A program made the translations under genes and the position numbers. A DNA stretch of 41,055 nt, from the NCBI GenBank assembly GCA_003224145.1, contig QHYN01000216.1, forward strand, positions 1-41,055, in the 5' to 3' direction. Origin of the DNA: Acidobacteriota bacterium. Its GTDB lineage: Bacteria; Acidobacteriota; Terriglobia; Acidiferrales; UBA7541. The first letter of the stretch is position 1; each line of letters starts with the position of its first letter. The notes under the pieces are model-generated. The model made no database searches, was not told the DNA's origin, and saw nothing but the letters and a program-made list of their open reading frames with translations. This document shows positions 35,996-41,055 of the stretch, piece after piece.

Positions 35996-36892
35996 ATGCA
36001 AATGACCCTGGCGCTGGTTGGGGCAGGGCGTGTGGGACGCGCCTTGGGGCGCCGCTTGCGCGAGCAGGGCTGGAGGATCAGCGCGGTCGTAACACGGAGC
36101 GAAGCGAGTGCTCGCAGGGCCGTTCGATTCATTGGAGCTGGCATTCCATGCGCGGGAATGACGCGCCAAATCCTTGCGTCGCACCTGATTCTCATCGCCG
36201 TGCCCGACGACGCTGTGAACCAAGTTGCGCAGGAGCTGGCGAGGATCAGTGGTGAAGAGTTGCGCGGCAAAACGGTTCTGCACACCAGCGGCGCGCTGGA
36301 TGCGAGCGCGCTCAAAGCAGTGAAAGAGTGCGGCGCGGCGGTTGGTGGGATGCATCCTCTGCAAAGTTTCAGCGGAGTTGGAGTGCCGCCGCTGGAAGGA
36401 AAGGTGTTTGCGGTGGAAGGTGACGCGGCAGCAGTGCAGGCGGCGCGGCAGATTGCCAGATCGCTTGGTGGCTCACCCGTGCGCATTCCCGCAGGAAAGA
36501 AAATTTTGTATCACGCGGCGGCAGCGATGGCCGCAGGGCACGTACTTGCCGTTGAGGAAGCGGCGACGCAGTTGCTCATCTCACTCGGGATGAAGCGGAG
36601 TGAAGCGACGCGCGCACTCTTGCCGCTGACACGTCAGGTCCTGGATAATTTCCAGCGGCTGGGTCCCCGCGGGGCGTGGACGGGACCGCTTGCGCGGGGA
36701 GACTATAAGATTGTTGGAGCGCACTTGCGCGCGCTGCGTGAATTGCCGGAAGAATTTGCGTCGGCGTATGAAGCGCTCAACCGGCTGGCCGCGCGCGTGC
36801 TGGCACGGGATGCCGCAGGCGTGATTTTGGAATTGGAGAAGGTTTCTGTCGAAGGGAAACCACAGGCGAAAGCTCGAGGTGTCAACGGGTGA
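35996..36892 (+). CDS. Rossmann-fold DUF2520 protein (putative NADP-dependent oxidoreductase)
   Basis: ATG 35996 (GTG 35993 and ATG 36002 are close alternatives) begins MTLALVGAGRVGRALGRRLR, a GxGxxG Rossmann motif for NAD(P). The 298-aa protein then has ASHLILIAVPDDAVNQVAQE and VLHTSGALDASALKAVKECG, followed by GGMHPLQSFSGVGVPPLEGK, the highly conserved MHPLQ segment of DUF2520 proteins. The helical C-terminal half (AMAAGHVLAVEEAATQLLIS, LPLTRQVLDNFQRLGPRGAW) resembles 6-phosphogluconate dehydrogenase-type dimerisation domains. Substrate unknown; families of this type are often near coaBC or panC but not here. The stop overlaps the GTG of the M16 gene (GTGA), so the three genes 36-39.6 kb form a coupled operon. 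Confidence 0.85.
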   Translation: MQMTLALVGAGRVGRALGRRLREQGWRISAVVTRSEASARRAVRFIGAGIPCAGMTRQILASHLILIAVPDDAVNQVAQELARISGEELRGKTVLHTSGALDASALKAVKECGAAVGGMHPLQSFSGVGVPPLEGKVFAVEGDAAAVQAARQIARSLGGSPVRIPAGKKILYHAAAAMAAGHVLAVEEAATQLLISLGMKRSEATRALLPLTRQVLDNFQRLGPRGAWTGPLARGDYKIVGAHLRALRELPEEFASAYEALNRLAARVLARDAAGVILELEKVSVEGKPQAKARGVNG

Positions 36893-38202
36893 ATCGACTG
36901 CACATTGCGATAGAACATACGAAATTAGCCAACGGCTTGCACGTGGTGGTCGCGCCGGATTCCACCGCGCCCGTGGTGACCGTGGGCGTGTACTACAAAA
37001 TTGGGTTCCGGCTTGAGCCGCAGGGGCGCAGCGGCTTCGCTCATCTGTTTGAACACATGATGTTCCAGGGCTCAGCGAACGCGCCGAAGATGCAGCACAT
37101 CAAGCTAATCAACTCGAGTGGCGGCGTGCTGAATGGTTCGACCAGCTATGACGTGACGAATTATTACCAGGCAGTGCCATCCAACGCGCTCGAGCGCGTG
37201 CTGTGGCTCGAAGCCGACCGCATGCGCGCACTGAAGGTGGACGGCGAAAATCTGAAAAATCAGCGGGACATCGTGAAGGAAGAAGTGCGCGTCAACGTCA
37301 TGAATCAGCCTTACGGCGGTTTCCCCTGGCTGGATATGCCTCCGGTGGCGTTTCGCAACTGGGCCAACGCGCATAATTTCTACGGCGATTTTGCCGATCT
37401 CGACGCCGCAGAGTTGAGGGACGTTCAGGCTTTTTTCAAAACCTACTATGTTCCGAACAACACGGTCCTTCTGATTCTTGGCGACGTCAAGGCAGAAGAG
37501 GGTATCGCTTTAGCGAGAAAATATTTCGGGGATATTCCTGCCGGGCCTTTGCCAACGTTTGCTGACCCCAGCGAGCCGGAACAAATGGAAGAGCGGCGAG
37601 GCTACGTGGAGGAAAAATTCGGCACGCTGCCGGCGATGGCTATCGGCTACGTGATGCCGAAACGTCGGACGGCCGATTGGTGCGGTATGGCGCTGCTGGA
37701 TCAGGCGTTGCATGGCGGAAGAGCCGGAAGAATCTACCGCGAACTCGTCCTGGAAAAACAAATTGCCGTGGAAGCCGGTGGCGGCATCGACGACCTCTTC
37801 GGTTACAACGGGCCGACGCAGATGACCACACGCATCCTGCACAAGCCCGAGTATTCGAGTGAAGCCACGCTCGCGGCATTCGATGCCGTGATTCGCGAAG
37901 TGCAGGAGAACGGCATTAGCGCGGACGAACTGGAACAATTGAAGGTGAAGTGGCGCTCGGATTATTACGCCACACTGGAAGGCGGCCGCGGCGGCTATAT
38001 GCCGAAGTACGGGTTGATGCATCTGCTGGCGTGCTTCACGCTCTTCGATAACGAACCCCAGCTTGTGAATACCATCCTCGACGGGTTTCTTGCCGTGACG
38101 CGGGAAGAGATTCACGATGTGGCGAAAAAATATCTGCGCAAGGAAAAGCGCGCGATTGTGTTTCGTACTCCGGCCAAGGCCGGAGCGAAGGAGGTTGCGT
38201 AA
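36889..38202 (+). CDS. M16-family zinc peptidase, catalytic subunit
   Basis: A 437-aa M16 metallopeptidase starting at GTG 36889. The inverted zinc motif HxxEH is intact: H52-L-F-E55-H56 in GFAHLFEHMMFQGSANAP, and the distal zinc ligand is likely Glu132 in IVKEEVRVN, 76 residues later, as in the family. No signal peptide is seen, so it is probably cytoplasmic, unlike the many periplasmic relatives. M16 enzymes degrade short peptides or processing fragments inside a clamshell chamber. It is followed directly (TAATG) by a second M16-like gene that lacks the zinc motif; the two probably form a heterodimer, as in mitochondrial processing peptidase and bacterial M16B pairs. Confidence 0.93.
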   Translation: MNRLHIAIEHTKLANGLHVVVAPDSTAPVVTVGVYYKIGFRLEPQGRSGFAHLFEHMMFQGSANAPKMQHIKLINSSGGVLNGSTSYDVTNYYQAVPSNALERVLWLEADRMRALKVDGENLKNQRDIVKEEVRVNVMNQPYGGFPWLDMPPVAFRNWANAHNFYGDFADLDAAELRDVQAFFKTYYVPNNTVLLILGDVKAEEGIALARKYFGDIPAGPLPTFADPSEPEQMEERRGYVEEKFGTLPAMAIGYVMPKRRTADWCGMALLDQALHGGRAGRIYRELVLEKQIAVEAGGGIDDLFGYNGPTQMTTRILHKPEYSSEATLAAFDAVIREVQENGISADELEQLKVKWRSDYYATLEGGRGGYMPKYGLMHLLACFTLFDNEPQLVNTILDGFLAVTREEIHDVAKKYLRKEKRAIVFRTPAKAGAKEVA

Positions 38203-39572
38203 TGGCCACGCGCACCGTGGAAGTGGCTAACGGTGTGCCCGCGCTCGCGCCGGAACGTGAGGTGACCTGGCCGAAGCGCACAAAAACGCGGCTCGCGAAC
38301 GGCCTGGAAGTGATTCTCGCGGAATCGCATACGATTCCCAAGTTCCACGGCGAACTCTTCTTTCGCTCTGGCAACGCCGCGGTTGCGGATCGCTCACCGG
38401 GGCTGGCCGAAATGACTGCAACGGTGGTGCGCACGGGAACGTCGAAGCGCGCCAGCCGCCAGATTGAAGAAGATTTGCGGCGCATCGGCGCCGACCTTTC
38501 CACGAATGCCGGATCGGATACCAGCGCGATTTCCTTTGGTGGCTTGTCGGAATTCGTGGAACCACTCCTGGGCCTGGTGAACGAACTGGCCCGCGAAGCA
38601 TCGTTCCCGGAGTCAGAATTCGAACGCGAGCGCCGTCAAAAACTCGAAGAAGTGAAGCTCGAGCGGACACAGCCTGGTTTTCTTGCCGGCGAACGGTTGC
38701 GCAAGGTTTTATTTGGTGCGCATCCCTATGCGTACGTGTCGCCGAGTGAAGCGCAGGTAGCCGCGTACAAGCGCGAAGATTTGCGATTTGTCTATCACGA
38801 ATTTTACACGCCGGAAAACGCGCTTCTGATTCTCGTTGGAGATTTCGAACCACAGGAAATGCTGAAGACCGTTGAAAAGGTGTTTGGCCACTGGAACGGA
38901 AAAAAGCCGGAAACCAAAACCTATGCCGCACCCGCGAATCCGCGAGGACGCCGCATCTACCTCGTGCACGTGCCCGGAGCGGTCCAGACGCAGATTTTAG
39001 CAGGATGCCAGGCCATCACGCGAAAGCATCCGGACTGGGTCAAGGTCGGGCTCGCCAATAGCTTGTACGGTGGCGCATTCAACTCGCGGCTGGTGATGAA
39101 CATTCGTGAAGACAAGGGTTATACCTACAGCCCGCGGAGCAGCGTGCATGCTCTGCGGCAGCATGGATATTTTTCGGCTTCGGCGGCGGTGCGCAATGAC
39201 GTGGTGGCGGCTTCGCTTACGGAGATTTTCTACGAGATCGACAAGCTTCGCTCGGTGCCGGTCCCGGAGGCTGAACTCGCCGACGCCCGGAATTACCTGA
39301 GCGGCGTTTTTTCGATGGGCCTGGCGACGCAAGATGGGCTGCTTACGCAGTTCTCCACGGTGGCGCTGAACGAATTGCCCGACGATTATCTGGAAACTTA
39401 TCGCGCGAAGTTGCGTGCCATCACGCCCGACGATTTACTCTCTACGGCACGGAAATATCTGGACTCCGCAAATATGCAAATTGTAGTCGTCGGCGACCGC
39501 GCGCAAATCGAATCCCAAGCCGTGCTTTTCGGCGACCTCGAGATCTACGACGCCCAAGGCAACCGGCTGTAG
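38202..39572 (+). CDS. M16-family peptidase-like, non-catalytic subunit
   Basis: A 456-aa M16-fold protein whose ATG overlaps the previous stop (TAATG at 38200-38204). Where catalytic members have HxxEH, this reads RSPGLAEMTATVVRTGT, so zinc binding is lost. It keeps the C-terminal-lobe R/Y region (NSRLVMNIREDKGYTYSPRS) that contributes to the active site of the partner. In the family one subunit supplies the metal and the other the substrate-holding Arg/Tyr pair. Co-translation with the catalytic subunit immediately upstream fits such a heterodimer. It has no signal peptide. Confidence 0.92.
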   Translation: MATRTVEVANGVPALAPEREVTWPKRTKTRLANGLEVILAESHTIPKFHGELFFRSGNAAVADRSPGLAEMTATVVRTGTSKRASRQIEEDLRRIGADLSTNAGSDTSAISFGGLSEFVEPLLGLVNELAREASFPESEFERERRQKLEEVKLERTQPGFLAGERLRKVLFGAHPYAYVSPSEAQVAAYKREDLRFVYHEFYTPENALLILVGDFEPQEMLKTVEKVFGHWNGKKPETKTYAAPANPRGRRIYLVHVPGAVQTQILAGCQAITRKHPDWVKVGLANSLYGGAFNSRLVMNIREDKGYTYSPRSSVHALRQHGYFSASAAVRNDVVAASLTEIFYEIDKLRSVPVPEAELADARNYLSGVFSMGLATQDGLLTQFSTVALNELPDDYLETYRAKLRAITPDDLLSTARKYLDSANMQIVVVGDRAQIESQAVLFGDLEIYDAQGNRL

Positions 39573-39631
39573 CCACGTTGCGCAATCCTGTTATTGATGT
39601 GAGTACGTCAACGCAGGATAATATCCGTGCC

Positions 39632-40000
39632 ATGACACTGCGGTTGCAGGTTCTGAGGGTTCTCCTTTCTCTTTGCTTGATCCTTTTCTTCTCGGTGGCA
39701 GCATTCCCGGCGAAGAAGAAACCGCCGCTGAAGCCGGTCAACATAAATACCGCGACGTCGGAAGAACTTCAGCAAGTGCCCGGAATCGGGCCGGCCACGG
39801 CGCGAAAAATCTTGCAGATGCGTAAATCTTATGGCGCATTCAAGAGCGTCGATGATTTGCTGGCCATTCGCGGGCTCGGACAGAAACGCCTCGACAAAAT
39901 GCGCAAGTATCTGACCGTCGGGAAAGCCGTGGCCCCAAAGACCGTGCAGCCCTCGCCGAATCCCGCTTCCTCTCCGCAGAAACCACAGGACAAACCGTAA
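39632..40000 (+). CDS. ComEA-like helix-hairpin-helix DNA-binding protein
   Basis: ATG 39632 starts MTLRLQVLRVLLSLCLILFF, a signal/anchor helix; the product is 122 aa. Two helix-hairpin-helix motifs follow (VNINTATSEELQQVPGIGPA, then FKSVDDLLAIRGLGQKRLDK), the pattern of the ComEA C-terminal domain that binds DNA non-specifically, in competence at the cell surface. The tail is Pro/Ser/Lys-rich. ComEA can serve DNA uptake, but a lone HhH protein may also act elsewhere; no other com gene is in the window. It is 60 bp after the M16 pair. A first start at 39578 (TTG) would add a segment before the signal and is less likely. Confidence 0.82.
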   Translation: MTLRLQVLRVLLSLCLILFFSVAAFPAKKKPPLKPVNINTATSEELQQVPGIGPATARKILQMRKSYGAFKSVDDLLAIRGLGQKRLDKMRKYLTVGKAVAPKTVQPSPNPASSPQKPQDKP

Positions 40001-40007
40001 GAGAGAT

Positions 40008-40051
40008 TCCTCACTCCGCTTTGCTCCCTTCGGAACGACGGGGCGCTGAGT
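40008..40051. repeat. Possible REP-like palindromic element
   Basis: Starting GATTCCTCACTCCGCTTTG and continuing to a GGAACGACGGGG end, this stretch resembles interspersed intergenic elements of the form GATTCCTCGC...GGAATGACG found in Acidobacteria and relatives. The inverted TTCC/GGAA ends flank a C/T-rich centre. It lies between the convergent ComEA-like and ribBA genes; a second partial GAGAGATT copy lies at 40110-40117. Only one clear copy is in the window, so this is tentative. Confidence 0.35.
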
Positions 40052-40121
40052 GGCTCCCTTGGGCGAATCGATTGCTCCGCGCAAACAGTTCGAGCGAAAC
40101 CACAAGCGAGGGAGAGATTCA

Positions 40122-41055
40122 TCAGAGCACCTGGTGTGTGAGTTTGGGCTGGTCGATGCGCAGGGGAACCTGGTCGGCGATGGTGATACCGTAGCCTTCG
40201 AGGGCGACGACTTTTTTAGGGTGATTGGTGAGGACGCGAATGTCCTTGAGGCCGAGGTCGATCAGGATTTGCGCGCCGATACCGCTCTCGTGCTGGACCA
40301 TGCGCTGGCGAGCGGGCTCGCGGTCGAGCTGGCCGCGCTTATGGAAATGAATTTGGGGAAGCGTTCCGGCATCCACGGGGGGATCGACGGAGAAGCCGCG
40401 GCCGGTGTGATGGAGGTAGAGAAACACGCCGCGATTTTCCTTGGCGATCGTTTCCAGCGAGAGGGAAACGAGTTCCCTGCAATCACAGGAAGTGGAACCG
40501 AAGACATCGCCCGTCAAACAATGGGAATGCACGCGGACTAGCGGGGGTGTCGAACCGTCGAGGGTGCCACGGACGAGCGCGATGTGCTGATCGTGATCCA
40601 CGTCACTCAGGTAGGCAATCATCCGAAAATCGCCGTAGCGCGTAGGAAGAACCGCCTCGGCCACGCGGCGGACGTAGCGCTCGTGCTGCATGCGGTAGCG
40701 AATCAGATCCGCCACCGTGAGCATTTTCAGATTATGCTCCCTGCAGAATTCGATGAGCTGCGGCACGCGGGCCATGGTGCCATCTTCGTTCATGATCTCG
40801 CAGATGACCCCGGCGGGATAGAGACCGGCGATGCGCGCGAGATCCACGGAAGCTTCCGTTTGGCCGGCGCGGACCAGCACACCGCCGTTGCGCGCACGCA
40901 GCGGAAAAATGTGGCCGGGACGCGCAAGATCCTGCGGTTTCGTTTTGGGATCAATGGCGGTGAGGATGGTGACGGCGCGGTCCGATGCGCTGATGCCGGT
41001 TGTGACGCCGACGCGCGCGTCAATGGCCTCGGTGAAGGCTGTGCCGTGGACTGAA
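40122..41055 (-). CDS. ribBA: RibBA-type protein: DHBP synthase plus divergent GTP cyclohydrolase II domain (5' end beyond the window)
   Basis: The frame is open to the window edge; about 310 C-terminal residues are seen. The first part is the end of 3,4-dihydroxy-2-butanone 4-phosphate synthase: [74 protein letters not shown]. The second is a GTP cyclohydrolase II-like domain with the zinc cysteines C-x10-C-x-C in [17 protein letters not shown] and LLTNHPKKV-type end ([17 protein letters not shown]). But the NKIRAY segment bearing the catalytic Tyr of E. coli RibA is missing, and the DER segment with catalytic Asp and Arg reads VQH before [19 protein letters not shown] activity for riboflavin synthesis is likely; GTP cyclohydrolase II activity is doubtful. 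Confidence 0.88.
   Translation of the reverse strand, partial: SVHGTAFTEAIDARVGVTTGISASDRAVTILTAIDPKTKPQDLARPGHIFPLRARNGGVLVRAGQTEASVDLARIAGLYPAGVICEIMNEDGTMARVPQLIEFCREHNLKMLTVADLIRYRMQHERYVRRVAEAVLPTRYGDFRMIAYLSDVDHDQHIALVRGTLDGSTPPLVRVHSHCLTGDVFGSTSCDCRELVSLSLETIAKENRGVFLYLHHTGRGFSVDPPVDAGTLPQIHFHKRGQLDREPARQRMVQHESGIGAQILIDLGLKDIRVLTNHPKKVVALEGYGITIADQVPLRIDQPKLTHQVL

Overview
The window looks like chromosomal DNA from an uncultured, soil-type Acidobacteriota (Terriglobia-like) bacterium. This is inferred from its gene families: a secreted subtilase ending in a membrane hairpin, poly-glycine and Ig-like tail; a YXWGXW-repeat protein; a CBM9/DUF5916 outer-membrane protein; a PQQ dehydrogenase with built-in cytochrome c; many secreted hydrolases; and moderately high GC. 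Coding density is high and no intergenic gap exceeds about 270 bp. I see no rRNA, tRNA, CRISPR array, transposase, integrase or phage gene, so this appears to be stable chromosome rather than a mobile island.

Layout. 1-0.65 kb: the end of a BNR/beta-propeller protein, translationally coupled to a MoaD/ThiS ubiquitin-like protein. 0.85-4.4 kb: secreted S8 protease, then a secreted NlpC/P60-like protein. 4.5-6.9 kb: a minus-strand GT39-like membrane glycosyltransferase divergent from a threonine dehydratase-like enzyme. 7.0-11.4 kb: a minus-strand block with the YXWGXW protein, PQQ dehydrogenase, STAS protein and a small unknown. 11.5-13.2 kb: a ChrB C-terminal-domain protein coupled to an MFS transporter. 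13.4-16.8 kb: a secreted sugar-hydrolase-like jelly roll and a CBM9/DUF5916 protein. 16.9-19.1 kb: a GAF protein divergent from a GH29 alpha-L-fucosidase. 19.2-20.8 kb: a minus-strand LecA-like/LssY_C secreted protein and a small lipid-anchored-like or membrane protein.

21-28 kb is a plus-strand run: two TPR proteins, ribonuclease III, signal peptidase I and an AsmA-family protein. 28.1-33.4 kb: an S9 prolyl-oligopeptidase-type peptidase with a notable leader, a secreted unknown, and uvrB. 33.4-36 kb: a minus-strand Tat-exported serine hydrolase and a GT2 glycosyltransferase. 36-40 kb: a tightly overlapping DUF2520 oxidoreductase-like gene, an M16 peptidase pair (one catalytic, one non-catalytic subunit) and a ComEA-like helix-hairpin-helix protein. 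40.1 kb to the end: the 3' part of a ribBA-type gene whose GTP cyclohydrolase II half looks degenerate.

The genes fit a polymer-degrading heterotroph with an elaborate secreted and envelope proteome (proteases, fucosidase, carbohydrate-binding outer-membrane protein, periplasmic PQQ oxidation) plus housekeeping genes. The most interesting items are: a short leader before the S9 peptidase that contains the GGGACGCAAAGCC core of c-di-GMP-I (GEMM) riboswitches but lacks the rest of that aptamer; the RibBX-like ribBA; the beta-propeller/ubiquitin-like pair; the ChrB-C/MFS pair; and the LecA-like/LssY_C secreted fusion. All calls are from reading the sequence; no database search was run.
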